Assembly (NCBI RefSeq): GCF_007097245.1 | Contig: NZ_VJZT01000009.1 | Span: 62,001-126,000 of the forward strand | DNA length: 64,000 nucleotides | Source of the DNA: Flavobacterium restrictum | GTDB taxonomy: Bacteria; Bacteroidota; Bacteroidia; Flavobacteriales; Flavobacteriaceae | Direction: 5' to 3' | Shown here: piece by piece, positions 1-9,352 of the stretch | Layout of the letters: each line of letters begins with the position of its first letter | Numbering within the stretch: the stretch's first letter is position 1 | The notes under the pieces: generated by a model | What the model saw: the letters and a program-made list of their open reading frames with translations, nothing else | The model's database searches: none | Told to the model about the DNA's origin: nothing | Made by a program: the position numbers and the translations under genes

Positions 1-2585
1 CCTCCAGTTTTAAAGTAAATGTTACACCGTTTCCAGAAGTAGATGCATTAGCCGATGTGTACGTTTGTACCTCCTATAAACTACCTGTATTGACCAAAAC
101 TGGGGCGCAATATTGGACAGGTACTGGCAAAACTGGTGTCCAACTTTTTGCAGGAGATTTGGTTACAACAACTAGTGACGTATATGTTTTCAATCAAAAC
201 GGGAATTGTACCAATGAAGATTACTTTAAAGTTACCATCATTAATTTAGACGAAATAACTCCGGCCAGCAAAACTTATTGTACTGAATATGCTTTGCCTG
301 CCTTACCTTATGCCAAATATTATACCCTGTCTGGCGGAGATGCAACCGCAGGAAATACCGAAATACCAAGCGGAACCCTCATCAACACCGCTGGGGATAC
401 TACTATTTATGTTTGGATTTCAGATCTTATTTCGGTTCCTTCTTGCCAAGAAGAGAAACCTTTTACCATAACCATTATCCCCTTTGAACCTTTACCCTAT
501 ATTTCCAATAGATTTGATTGTACTTCCTATAGACTATTTGCAAATCCCAATGGTGGAACCTATTACACAGGGCGTAACAAAGGCTTGCCAATTATACCTA
601 TAGGAACTGTTTTTACAACAACAACTGATGTCTATCTTTATAAAGAATCAGGAACATCCCCATTGAATTGCTCTTCTGAAAAAAAATTTACTATTTTTAT
701 CGGTGCTGCAAGTATTACCCCACCAGCAGACCTAACTTCCTGTTCGTCCTATGAACTGCCTTATTTACAAGTTGGACAATACCGTACTGAATCTGGCGGC
801 GCCGGAATAGGAGTCCCAGGAAAAACATTGATTAACAGTACCACTACGCTCTGGTACTATGTAAAAGGGCAAACCTGTGTAATTGACAAACCCTTTACAA
901 TTACAGTAGAAATTCCGCCATTGCCACTATTTACGGACACCCCACCCATTTGTGATGTGTATTATTTACCTGCGGTAGCCCACACCGGAAATTATTATAC
1001 CGAGCCAGGAGGAACTGGTTTTATTCGTCCTGCTGGTTACCCAATTACGTCCACACAAACGATCTATTTTTATGATAAAGCAGCCGTTGGCACCTGTTCA
1101 GTAGAGGGAAGTTTCCTAATTACTATCTATAAATCCCCAAAAGTAGATGCAAGACCCGTTGAAGTTATCAAATGTGGGCAACCGTATGTACTTGATGATT
1201 TAACTAATGGCGAATACTATGAATTTGCGGGTGAACCATCCCCAACAAATCCTATATTGCCGCCAGGTTACGTGATAACTGCACCCAAAACCATTTATGT
1301 TTACGCAGCAGCAACAGCACCTAATACGTGTGTTTCGGAATACGCTATTTCGCTATTAGTAACTTACGTGAATAGGATTGATGACGTTTATGCTTGCGAT
1401 ACTTATACGTTACCCGCAATTGTAGGACAAGGCGATTATTACACCAAACCAAATGGCTCTCATGGAACAGGAGTCAAATTAACGCCGCCTTATGCCCCAA
1501 TAACGACAAACACCACTTTATATGTGTATGCAGAGGACAACAGTCGCGTTTCTTGTTCAGATGAAGATGCCTTTACGGTAACTATTTACAATACGCCTGT
1601 TGTTGCGCCAATCGCACCTATTACTAGATGTACCTCCTATATTTTGCCAGCGTTTATCGCTCCTGCAAACCGTTATTTTACGCAATCAGGAGGAGTTGGA
1701 GTTACTGGCAATACCGAAAAATTCCCCGGAGATGTCATCACGGCTTCTACAACAATTTATGCCTATGCCGATTCAGGAACGAGCACCACAAAACTGTGTT
1801 TCGACGAAGAGCCGATGCAAATAATCATAACCGAAGCGCCCAAACCAGTACCAAATCCTACTCCTATTTGTCACGATTTTGAAACTGGAATACGAACCAA
1901 TTCCTATGTTTCTAGCGGATATACTGCCCCGCAATATGCCTTTGAATGGAAAAAAGAAGACGGAACACTTGTAGGAACAGCCGAAGATTTCTCGACCAAT
2001 GTCCCCGGAAATTATACGTTAACGGTAACTAATTTGGCGGTTTTTGGTTGTACAGCCGCGCCAGTTGCCTTTACTATTATCGAGTCTGCACCACCTAGTG
2101 CAGTAACCGTGACTACTTCTGGTTGGTTTACAGAGAGTCAGACCGTGACTATAAATGCCGTTCCAAGTATAGGTGATGGAAGCAATTTTTTATATTCACT
2201 TGATAGAAGCACGCCTCAAACGAGCGCTATTTTTACAAATGTAACTCCCGGCAGCCATGACATCAGCATTAGCGACACCAATGGTTGTGGAGCAACAATT
2301 CCTATTACCATCCGATTAATCAATAGTCCTAAATACTTTACGCCAAATAATGATGGTTTCAACGACACCTGGAAGATAACGGGATTCCCGAGTCAAGCCA
2401 ATCCAAAACTGTTTATTTTTGACCGTTACGGTAAATTTTTAAAAGAACTGAACCCATTTGAAAATGGCTGGGACGGGACATTTAATGGGTATCCGCTGCC
2501 CGCTGATGATTATTGGTTTACTGTTTCCTACACCGAAGACACGGTAGACAAAGTATATAAATCTCATTTTTCGTTGAAACGCTAG
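1..2585 (+). CDS. Partial large secreted repeat protein with type IX secretion C-terminal domain
   Basis: The frame is open from the left edge (first full codon at position 3), so the gene starts outside the window. The visible 860 residues hold about eight repeats of roughly 90 residues, each with a Cys-x-x-Tyr-x-Leu-Pro start and a later YYT-x-x-GG stretch. An Ig/PKD-like segment follows, and the end begins YFTPNNDGFNDTWKI. That ending matches the gliding-motility-associated (CHU_C, type B) C-terminal domain, which sends proteins through the type IX secretion system to the surface. Paired cysteines in each repeat suggest disulfide-stabilised beta domains. Likely an adhesin or surface-layer protein; the ligand is unknown. 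A strong hairpin terminator follows. Confidence 0.85.
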   Translation, partial: SSFKVNVTPFPEVDALADVYVCTSYKLPVLTKTGAQYWTGTGKTGVQLFAGDLVTTTSDVYVFNQNGNCTNEDYFKVTIINLDEITPASKTYCTEYALPALPYAKYYTLSGGDATAGNTEIPSGTLINTAGDTTIYVWISDLISVPSCQEEKPFTITIIPFEPLPYISNRFDCTSYRLFANPNGGTYYTGRNKGLPIIPIGTVFTTTTDVYLYKESGTSPLNCSSEKKFTIFIGAASITPPADLTSCSSYELPYLQVGQYRTESGGAGIGVPGKTLINSTTTLWYYVKGQTCVIDKPFTITVEIPPLPLFTDTPPICDVYYLPAVAHTGNYYTEPGGTGFIRPAGYPITSTQTIYFYDKAAVGTCSVEGSFLITIYKSPKVDARPVEVIKCGQPYVLDDLTNGEYYEFAGEPSPTNPILPPGYVITAPKTIYVYAAATAPNTCVSEYAISLLVTYVNRIDDVYACDTYTLPAIVGQGDYYTKPNGSHGTGVKLTPPYAPITTNTTLYVYAEDNSRVSCSDEDAFTVTIYNTPVVAPIAPITRCTSYILPAFIAPANRYFTQSGGVGVTGNTEKFPGDVITASTTIYAYADSGTSTTKLCFDEEPMQIIITEAPKPVPNPTPICHDFETGIRTNSYVSSGYTAPQYAFEWKKEDGTLVGTAEDFSTNVPGNYTLTVTNLAVFGCTAAPVAFTIIESAPPSAVTVTTSGWFTESQTVTINAVPSIGDGSNFLYSLDRSTPQTSAIFTNVTPGSHDISISDTNGCGATIPITIRLINSPKYFTPNNDGFNDTWKITGFPSQANPKLFIFDRYGKFLKELNPFENGWDGTFNGYPLPADDYWFTVSYTEDTVDKVYKSHFSLKR

Positions 2586-2658
2586 TACAAAAATTAGGTG
2601 CAAAATGGGTACTAAATCTATATCGCAAAAGCGAATTTGAAACCTACTTAACAAACAT

Positions 2659-2703
2659 AAAAAAACGGCATTCAAAAACTTTTTTTGATTGCCGTTTTTT
2701 AAT
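2659..2703 (+). terminator. Rho-independent terminator after the T9SS repeat protein
   Basis: An inverted repeat AAAAAACGGCA / TGCCGTTTTTT with a 20-base loop region ends in a T-run, 75 bases after the stop codon. Confidence 0.8.
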
Positions 2704-3009
2704 ACAATCTCTTGAAATAACTAGTTAATACTTTGTACTATTTTATAAATAAGGAATAGTGTTAAAAAAAATCTTCTTCGAAAAACAAAATGAATTGCTT
2801 TATTTGGTTGTTTTACTAAATTATTAATAATCAGTTTTTTATAAAAAAAAGAACCTGAAAAGAATACCTTTACTTTTCATTTTTTAACTTTAAATCCAGA
2901 TGCAACACCTCATAAGCCGCAAATTTATTTAATACACTGTAACAAAAAATGGATTAAAGAGTCTTAACACAAACAATCATCAAGTACAGCAATCAAAAAA
3001 CAAACAATT
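2704..3009. other. AT-rich intergenic region upstream of TonB receptor
   Basis: About 300 bases without a credible gene. It must carry the promoter and leader of the receptor gene that starts at 3010. I see no confident TAnnTTTG box and no riboswitch-like conserved sequence. Confidence 0.5.
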
Positions 3010-5349
3010 ATGAAATTAAAATTACTATTCTTTTGGGTCTTTGTCACGGGTACACTTGTACAGGCTCAAAACAGCGGGAGCATTTCGGGTAAGGTATTGG
3101 ATAAAACCACAAATGAACCCATTACCTATGCCTCTGTAGAAATAAAAGAAGCCGGAAAAATAATTAATGGTGGAGTTACCGATGAAAAAGGCGATTTTAG
3201 CATTAAGAACATCCCCCTAAAAAGCTACACATTAGAAGTGCAATACATTGGATTCAAGAAATACAGCAGCACTATTGATTTTACTTCTTCCAAAAAAGTA
3301 TTTACTTTTAAAATCGCTTTAGAAGAAGAAGCAACCCAACTCAAAGGTGTCGAAATCGTAAGTGAGCGATCGACTATTGAACAAAAAATTGATCGAAAAA
3401 TCATTAATGTTGGAAAAGATTTAATTAGTGCCGGAGCCACTGCATCAGAAATTATGAATAATATTCCCTCTGTAAGTGTTGATCCTCAAACGAATGCCAT
3501 TAGTCTTCGTGGCAATTCGAATGTCCGCATTTTAATAGATGGAAAACCTACAACTATAGAGGCTTCGCAACTGTTGCAACAAATTCCGTCCTCGTCTATC
3601 AAACAAATTGAATTAATAACCAATCCATCAGCAAAATACAATCCAGAAGGAATGAGCGGAATAATCAATATTGTTTTGAATAAAAACAGCAAAATTGGCT
3701 TTAACGGGAGTATTAACAACGGAGTCACCTTTGGTAAAACGCCCAAATTGAATTCTTCGCTAGATGTGAATTACAAGTCTGGAAAATTTAATATGTATGG
3801 CAATTATGGCTTAAATACTGGTAAAAACGCCAATCATGGTTTTGTAAAATCTACTGAACCTGGGGAGGAAAATTACCAAGATTTTAAATTCAACAACAAT
3901 AATACGTCGCATTTGGCCAAAATAGGTTTGGATTTTTATTGGAACGAAAAAAATACAATCTCGATATACACCTCACAAAACGCCTTTAAAGGCAAAGGCA
4001 ATTCCAGCACCGATGTTGATTATTTAGACCCCACACAACCTGATGTTTTACAACTATTTAACAACACTAATAAAAATTATACCCAAACTTATAATTTAGA
4101 TTACAAAAAAGATTTTAAAAAAGCCGGACATACATTAGAATTTGAAGTCAATTACAGCAACGACAACAACAAAGAAGACGCCGCTTTTACAGCGCCAAGT
4201 GCTACAAATTACATTACCAATAAAGGCAACAATACGTTAATCAATTTGGATTATACCAACCCATTATCCGAAACGGCAAAATTAGAATTGGGGTTAGAAA
4301 GCCGAATTGAGAATACCAAAAATAATTTCTTGAAAGATGGCGCCTATAATTCGGATTTTGCATACGACCGAAATATTTATTCGGCTTACGCCACTTTCTC
4401 TAAACAATGGGGGAAATGGAGCGCACAAGCAGGAACACGATTTGAGAAATACAAAGCAACTGCCGATTTCAAAAAAGTAAATGAAAATGCAGCCACTTTT
4501 CAAGATGATTTGTTCACGCTTTATCCTTCGGGGTTTTTGAATTATTCGCCAAGCGAAAAAAATTCGTTTAATTTTAGTGTTTCTAGACGTGTAGACCGCC
4601 CCAGCATTGACCAAGTAAATCCGATTAGGGAATGGAGTACGCCACAAATCGACTCGGAGGGCAATCCAGAACTTTTTCCGCAATTTACCAATTCTTTTGA
4701 ACTAAATTATACGCGTAAAACAAAAATTGGTTCTATTACAACGGGTGTTTTTTATAGACGAATTAATGATGAAATTACTAGAACCTTATTTGAAAATCCA
4801 ACAAATCCTGAAAAATTGATTTTGTCGTACGCCAATCTTGATGATAATAATGCTTATGGCGTGGAAGTTTCGGGGAATTTAGAATTTACCAAATGGTATA
4901 GCTCCAACATTAGTTTTGATGCGTATAACAAAAAAACAAAAGGAGTTGTGGCCAATGAATATGTGGCCGTAGATGTAACCACGTTCAATGCCCGAATGAG
5001 TAACACTTTTAAACCTTCCAAAAATTTGCGTTTGCAGTTAACAGGAATGTACCGTGGGCAAGATTTAGGATTGCAATTTTTGCGTAAACCGATGTGGAAA
5101 ATTGATTTAGGATCAAGCTACACGGTTTTAAAAGGAAGCGGCACAATAACAGCTCGATTTAGTGATGTTTTCAACTCGATGCATTTTGCTTTTAATGGTA
5201 GCAAACCCAAGCAACAAAATGGACAATTCAATTGGGAAAGTCAATCGGCTTATATTGGGTTCAATTATCGTTTTGGTGCTGGAAAAAACAAAGCGTTACA
5301 ACGCAAAGAACGAGATAAAAACGAAACCCAAGGGTCAGGTGGTTTTTAA
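3010..5349 (+). CDS. TonB-dependent receptor, outer-membrane beta-barrel family
   Basis: A 779-residue outer-membrane protein. Residues 1-20 form a signal peptide ending VQAQ. Residues about 22-105 are a carboxypeptidase-regulatory-like (CNA-B type) domain beginning SGSISGKVLDK, the usual N-terminal extension of Bacteroidota receptors. Next comes a plug domain with the IRxxG-like sequence SLRGNSNVRILIDGKP near residue 165 and NPSAKYNPEGMSGIINIVL near 205. The remainder is strand-rich barrel ending with FNYRF plus a short polar tail. There is no adjacent SusD partner, so it belongs to the receptor class lacking a lipoprotein lid. The substrate cannot be told from sequence. It stands alone between two terminators. 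Confidence 0.88.
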   Translation: MKLKLLFFWVFVTGTLVQAQNSGSISGKVLDKTTNEPITYASVEIKEAGKIINGGVTDEKGDFSIKNIPLKSYTLEVQYIGFKKYSSTIDFTSSKKVFTFKIALEEEATQLKGVEIVSERSTIEQKIDRKIINVGKDLISAGATASEIMNNIPSVSVDPQTNAISLRGNSNVRILIDGKPTTIEASQLLQQIPSSSIKQIELITNPSAKYNPEGMSGIINIVLNKNSKIGFNGSINNGVTFGKTPKLNSSLDVNYKSGKFNMYGNYGLNTGKNANHGFVKSTEPGEENYQDFKFNNNNTSHLAKIGLDFYWNEKNTISIYTSQNAFKGKGNSSTDVDYLDPTQPDVLQLFNNTNKNYTQTYNLDYKKDFKKAGHTLEFEVNYSNDNNKEDAAFTAPSATNYITNKGNNTLINLDYTNPLSETAKLELGLESRIENTKNNFLKDGAYNSDFAYDRNIYSAYATFSKQWGKWSAQAGTRFEKYKATADFKKVNENAATFQDDLFTLYPSGFLNYSPSEKNSFNFSVSRRVDRPSIDQVNPIREWSTPQIDSEGNPELFPQFTNSFELNYTRKTKIGSITTGVFYRRINDEITRTLFENPTNPEKLILSYANLDDNNAYGVEVSGNLEFTKWYSSNISFDAYNKKTKGVVANEYVAVDVTTFNARMSNTFKPSKNLRLQLTGMYRGQDLGLQFLRKPMWKIDLGSSYTVLKGSGTITARFSDVFNSMHFAFNGSKPKQQNGQFNWESQSAYIGFNYRFGAGKNKALQRKERDKNETQGSGGF

Positions 5350-5405
5350 TATATTTGGTTAATACCTATGCTGTTTTTAAAATAGTATTGGTTAATTTGT
5401 AGAAA

Positions 5406-5442
5406 GAAAAACCCCGGAGTTCGCCAACTTCGGGGTTTTTTG
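5406..5442. terminator. Bidirectional terminator between receptor and fabH
   Basis: AAAAACCCCGGAGTT and AACTTCGGGGTTTTTT form a stem with A-run and T-run on either side. It can therefore serve both the rightward receptor gene and the leftward fabH gene. Confidence 0.88.
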
Positions 5443-5461
5443 ATTGCGATAAAATCCTATT

Positions 5462-6469
5462 TTACCATTTTATAATAGCACTGGCCCACGTAAATCCGCT
5501 ACCAAAAGCAGCTAAAACAACCGTGTCGCCTGACTTTATTTTCCCTAATTCCCAAGCTTCGGTCAATGCAATTGGAATAGAAGCTGCGGTGGTATTACCG
5601 TATTTCTGGATGTTGTTGTAGACCTGATCATCCGTCAAGCCAAACTTCTTTTGTATGAATTGCGAAATTCTCAAATTCGCTTGATGTGGAATCAGCATAT
5701 CAATATCCGATACTTGTAAATTATTGGCTTCCAAACCTTCATTAATAACTTCGCTAAAACGGACCACCGCATTTTTGAATACAAATTGTCCATTCATATA
5801 AGGGTAGTAACTTTCATCGTCGGGATTATTATCTGCCAAAATATCCGTAACCCAACGCCCTCCCATTCCTGGCGCTTTAAGAACGAGTTCCTCGGCATGT
5901 TGCCCTTCGGAATGCAAATGGGTGGATAGAATTCCTTTGGTCAAATCTTCTTCTCGACTCAAAATAGCTGCTCCTGCGCCATCGCCGAAAATCACCGAAA
6001 CACCTCGCCCACGAGAAGTCATATCCAATCCCGAGGAATGAACCTCGGAGCCTATAACCAATATATTTTTGTACATTCCTGTTTTAATATATTGATCTGC
6101 AACTGATAACGCATAGACAAAACCAGAACATTGGTTCCTAACATCTAAAGCGCCAACGGTTCGCAAACCCAAATCCCGTTGTACCAAAACACCAGGGCCA
6201 GGAAAATAATAATCAGGACTTAAGGTGGCAAAAACCACAAAATCGATATCCTCCTTGGCAACACCAGAACGCTCGATGGCAATTTTTGCCGCTTTTACGC
6301 CCATTGTAGTCGTAGTATCTTCGCCTTTTATAATGTGACGACGCTCTTGAATTCCAGTACGTTCTTGTATCCAGGCGTCATTGGTATCAATAATTTTTGA
6401 CAAATCATCGTTGGTCACCACATTCGAAGGAACATAATATCCCAATCCTGCTATTTTTGAATGGTACAT
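5462..6469 (-). CDS. fabH: 3-oxoacyl-ACP synthase III (KAS III)
   Basis: A 335-residue condensing enzyme that joins an acyl-CoA primer to malonyl-ACP to start fatty-acid synthesis. The catalytic triad is visible: Cys114 in RNQCSGFVYAL, His262 in IPHQANLR and Asn292 in YGNTTAASIP. The length is typical. The gene is monocistronic here, away from the plsX-rpmF group where one fabH copy often lies. It may therefore be a second copy handling special primers such as branched chains. Related KAS III enzymes in secondary pathways share these residues, so the exact substrate is open. Confidence 0.92.
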   Translation of the reverse strand: MYHSKIAGLGYYVPSNVVTNDDLSKIIDTNDAWIQERTGIQERRHIIKGEDTTTTMGVKAAKIAIERSGVAKEDIDFVVFATLSPDYYFPGPGVLVQRDLGLRTVGALDVRNQCSGFVYALSVADQYIKTGMYKNILVIGSEVHSSGLDMTSRGRGVSVIFGDGAGAAILSREEDLTKGILSTHLHSEGQHAEELVLKAPGMGGRWVTDILADNNPDDESYYPYMNGQFVFKNAVVRFSEVINEGLEANNLQVSDIDMLIPHQANLRISQFIQKKFGLTDDQVYNNIQKYGNTTAASIPIALTEAWELGKIKSGDTVVLAAFGSGFTWASAIIKW

Positions 6470-6939
6470 ATTTATTTAGTTTTTATTAAAAATTGAGGTG
6501 CAAATTTAAATTTCTTTTAAAAATGAGATAACTAATGTAGCAATTATTTTGATACTATTTCTTTTATGCAAAAATTTAACACGGGATAAGCGTTTAAAAA
6601 TACTGCCACAGATTCACAGATTTCAATAACTTAAAAGGAATTAAATTGACACTGATTTTTGAATTTGTGCAATCAAACAGCATTATTTTGGTTTTAAAAT
6701 CTGTGACTCGAACGAGATTGAACAGGCGAAGCAATCAGTGGTATATTTTCTTTTTTTATTAACAATTGTTTTAAAAGCGAACGCCCTGAAATTTAACACG
6801 GCATAAGCTTTTAAAATGCAACCGCAGATTAGACTGATTTTTGATGATTTTTATATAAATCTGTTGTATCCGTTTAAATCTATTCAATCCTTATCCCTTT
6901 TTTAAAATTGAAACCAGTAACGGATTGTCAAAAACAAAA
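6470..6939. repeat. Intergenic repeat island with two copies of a TTTAACACGG motif
   Basis: No gene is visible in 470 bases. Near-copies of one sequence, TTTAACACGGgATAAGCGTTT (about 6577) and TTTAACACGGcATAAGCTTTT (about 6793), each precede a stretch with CAGATT. A TTTAAAAGCGAACGCCCTG motif lies at about 6771-6790. The same motif recurs in other gaps of this window (50.3-50.4, 60.6 and 61.3 kb), so this is dispersed repeat DNA. Confidence 0.6.
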
Positions 6940-7893
6940 TTATCGACTAACATCCAATCCTAAAAAAACAGTATTACCTGAATCAATAGCCGTTTTATTC
7001 TCGAAAAAAAAGAGTTCCTCACCATAAAAAGCAGTTATTAAATGCTGATTTCCTCTAAAATAAGAATCGGCAACCACTACTTGAAAAGGCGATGTAGCAA
7101 CCACTTTCAACTGGTGCGAATAGACCAATACCCTTGCATTGCGATTGCCTGTTAGTTGCAGCAAATGATTAGGAATGGCATTTACTTCGCCAAATAACGA
7201 AGCCACATAACGAGAGGGTGGATTCTCAAAAAGCGTTTTCGAAACTCCTTTACTCACTATTTCCCCGTTCCGCAGTACGATAGTTTTATCCGAAAAAGAT
7301 AGAGCATCCGTGCTGTCATGTGTGGCAATAATGCAGGTAATTTGTTTCTTTTTTAAATACTGAAATAAATTACGGCGCAACGAATTTTTTCTAAAACTGT
7401 CAATTTGACTAAAGGGTTCGTCCAGCAAAAGCACCTCGGGTTCTAATGCCAAAACACGAGCCAATGCCACACGTTGCTGCTGTCCGCCGCTTAAATACTT
7501 GGGTTTTACATGAGCATATTCCGTCATTTCGACCATTTGCAACAGTTCTTGAACTCGGGCTTCTTTTTTGTCTTTGTAAATATTTGACAAATATTTCCCC
7601 ACGTTTTCGGCAACTGTGATGTAGGGCATCAAATCAAAATCTTGTGCCAGATACTTGATATAATCCGCTCCGGGAACCAAATTGTATTTAGGACCAAGTA
7701 TGGGTTTTTTATCATAAAAAATAGTTCCCGAATCTAAATCGTAGAGCCCATAAATGAGTTTTAATAGCGTACTTTTTCCGCAGCCACTTTCGCCAATGAT
7801 GGCGGTATTTTGTCCTTTTGGAATCGCAAAACTAATGTTTTTGACCACTACTTTTTCGAGGTAAGAAAAAGAAACGTCCTGAAGTTCGAGCAT
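6940..7893 (-). CDS. ABC transporter ATP-binding protein
   Basis: A 317-residue cytoplasmic ATPase. It has Walker A GESGCGKST (about 35-43), the signature LSGGQQQRVALARVLA, Walker B EVLLLDEP and a switch His in IIATHDS. The C-terminal 80 residues (from about 235) are strand-rich and TOBE-like, as in importers of the PotA/FbpC/CysA type. No permease or binding-protein gene is next to it, so the substrate and partner are not identifiable. The gene lies alone, facing left, with a short intergenic gap to the OmpA-family gene. Confidence 0.85.
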   Translation of the reverse strand: MLELQDVSFSYLEKVVVKNISFAIPKGQNTAIIGESGCGKSTLLKLIYGLYDLDSGTIFYDKKPILGPKYNLVPGADYIKYLAQDFDLMPYITVAENVGKYLSNIYKDKKEARVQELLQMVEMTEYAHVKPKYLSGGQQQRVALARVLALEPEVLLLDEPFSQIDSFRKNSLRRNLFQYLKKKQITCIIATHDSTDALSFSDKTIVLRNGEIVSKGVSKTLFENPPSRYVASLFGEVNAIPNHLLQLTGNRNARVLVYSHQLKVVATSPFQVVVADSYFRGNQHLITAFYGEELFFFENKTAIDSGNTVFLGLDVSR

Positions 7894-7995
7894 GTTTGTA
7901 GATTAAAAGTCAAATTTACATTCTTTTGAAGAAAAAAATCACAAAAAAAAGCGGCTTCATCACGAAACCGCTTTTATAATTATAAAAAAACGTTT

Positions 7996-8679
7996 TTAGT
8001 TACCGTTTTTGGCATCTTGAACCATTTTAGAATTGGCAGTGATAGCAAATTCTACACGACGGTTTTGCGCCATACCTTCTTTGGTATCATTGGTTGCAAT
8101 AGGATTTTCGATTCCGTGCCCTGATGATTTAAAACGGGAAGCAGCTAAACCTCTACCTATTAAATAAGCTTGAACGGCTTCGGCTCTTTTTTGCGAAAGC
8201 GCCAAATTGTATTCTGCTTTTCCTGAACTATCCGTGTAGCCAAAAATTTCAATATTAGTATCCGCATAACTATTGAATACGGGTACTAATTTATTCAAAT
8301 TGGCTTGTGCTTGAGCCGTTAATGTCGCTTTATTCAAGTCAAACCGAATGGCATCTTCTTTAAGCGTTAAATGAATTCCTTCACCTACACGCTCCACCTC
8401 GGCACCGGGTAAGGCTTGATCAATTTCACGGGCTTGCTTGTCCATTTTATTACCAATCAAAGCCCCTGTTCCACCTCCTACAGCGGCACCAATAAGTGCT
8501 CCTCCGGCAGTTCCTAAACCTGTATTGTTCCCAATAATACCGCCAATTAAGGCTCCTGCCATGGCACCAATTCCCGTTCCTTTTTGGGTATTATTGGCAT
8601 TTTTAACAGAATCGCAACTTGTAAATAGGCTTGTTAGCACAAACAATGCGCTTAAACTCAATAAGGATATTTTTTTCAT
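7996..8679 (-). CDS. OmpA-family lipoprotein with glycine-zipper domain
   Basis: A 227-residue lipoprotein with lipobox LFTSC (Cys about 22). A glycine-rich, alanine-rich glycine-zipper segment (about 38-82, GAMAGALIGGIIGN) is followed by an OmpA C-terminal peptidoglycan-binding domain (about 105-220) containing EIFGYTDSSG and NLALSQKRAEAVQAYL. It is likely anchored in the outer membrane and tied to peptidoglycan. It is preceded closely by another lipoprotein gene on the same strand (8698-9174), with which it may share a transcript. Confidence 0.9.
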   Translation of the reverse strand: MKKISLLSLSALFVLTSLFTSCDSVKNANNTQKGTGIGAMAGALIGGIIGNNTGLGTAGGALIGAAVGGGTGALIGNKMDKQAREIDQALPGAEVERVGEGIHLTLKEDAIRFDLNKATLTAQAQANLNKLVPVFNSYADTNIEIFGYTDSSGKAEYNLALSQKRAEAVQAYLIGRGLAASRFKSSGHGIENPIATNDTKEGMAQNRRVEFAITANSKMVQDAKNGN

Positions 8680-8697
8680 AATTGTTTTATTTTGGTA

Positions 8698-9174
8698 TTA
8701 ATTTAATTTTTGAAATTGGTAAACAACATCGGTACTTTTTCCGCCTACGTCTATTTTGTCAATCAACTGAAAAGAGTTTTCGGATTGGTTTGCAATGCCT
8801 AAAACAAATCCAGTTCTTACTTTTTTGGATTTCAAACCTTCGTCTAGAATTTTAAGTACAAACTGTCCTTCTTTATTGACAAACCAAGTAATTGCTGATG
8901 TAAAAGCAGTACAACTTGGACTATTTAAGGTCATATCGCCTTTGTTATTATTCGAAATAAATTTCCATTGGCTTCCTATAAAACATTTAGAGTCGGCTAT
9001 GTCAAATGAATTTACTTTGATGTAATTGGAACCTGGATAATCAACACTTGTGATTTGCCAATTTCCTTTGATTCCAACTTGAGTGGGTCTGTCCAATTTG
9101 GTGGTTGTAACTGATGTTGATTTGCATGCAAACATCACAACAGATAAAATGCATAATAAAATAATTTTCTTCAT
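8698..9174 (-). CDS. Lipocalin-like lipoprotein
   Basis: A 158-residue lipoprotein with signal MKKIILLCILSVVMFAC (lipobox FAC). The mature part starts with GNWQITSVDYPGSNY and is strand-rich, with two cysteines (in SKCFIG and SPSCTAF) that could pair. This resembles small lipocalin-like proteins of Flavobacterium that are commonly encoded next to an OmpA-family lipoprotein, as here (18-base gap). The ligand is unknown. Confidence 0.7.
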   Translation of the reverse strand: MKKIILLCILSVVMFACKSTSVTTTKLDRPTQVGIKGNWQITSVDYPGSNYIKVNSFDIADSKCFIGSQWKFISNNNKGDMTLNSPSCTAFTSAITWFVNKEGQFVLKILDEGLKSKKVRTGFVLGIANQSENSFQLIDKIDVGGKSTDVVYQFQKLN

Positions 9175-9352
9175 CGTTTAATAATTTAAGATTAATAAGA
9201 TTACAAATGTACAAATCATACTAAATAAATTGTTTCAAAACATTTTTTTTTAATTACAAAATTCACAGATAAGACAATTTGTCACTTCTCTTGCAAATGG
9301 TATTCTATTTGAAACCTTTTTTTGAAATAAAATTAAACAAAAAAACAATAAT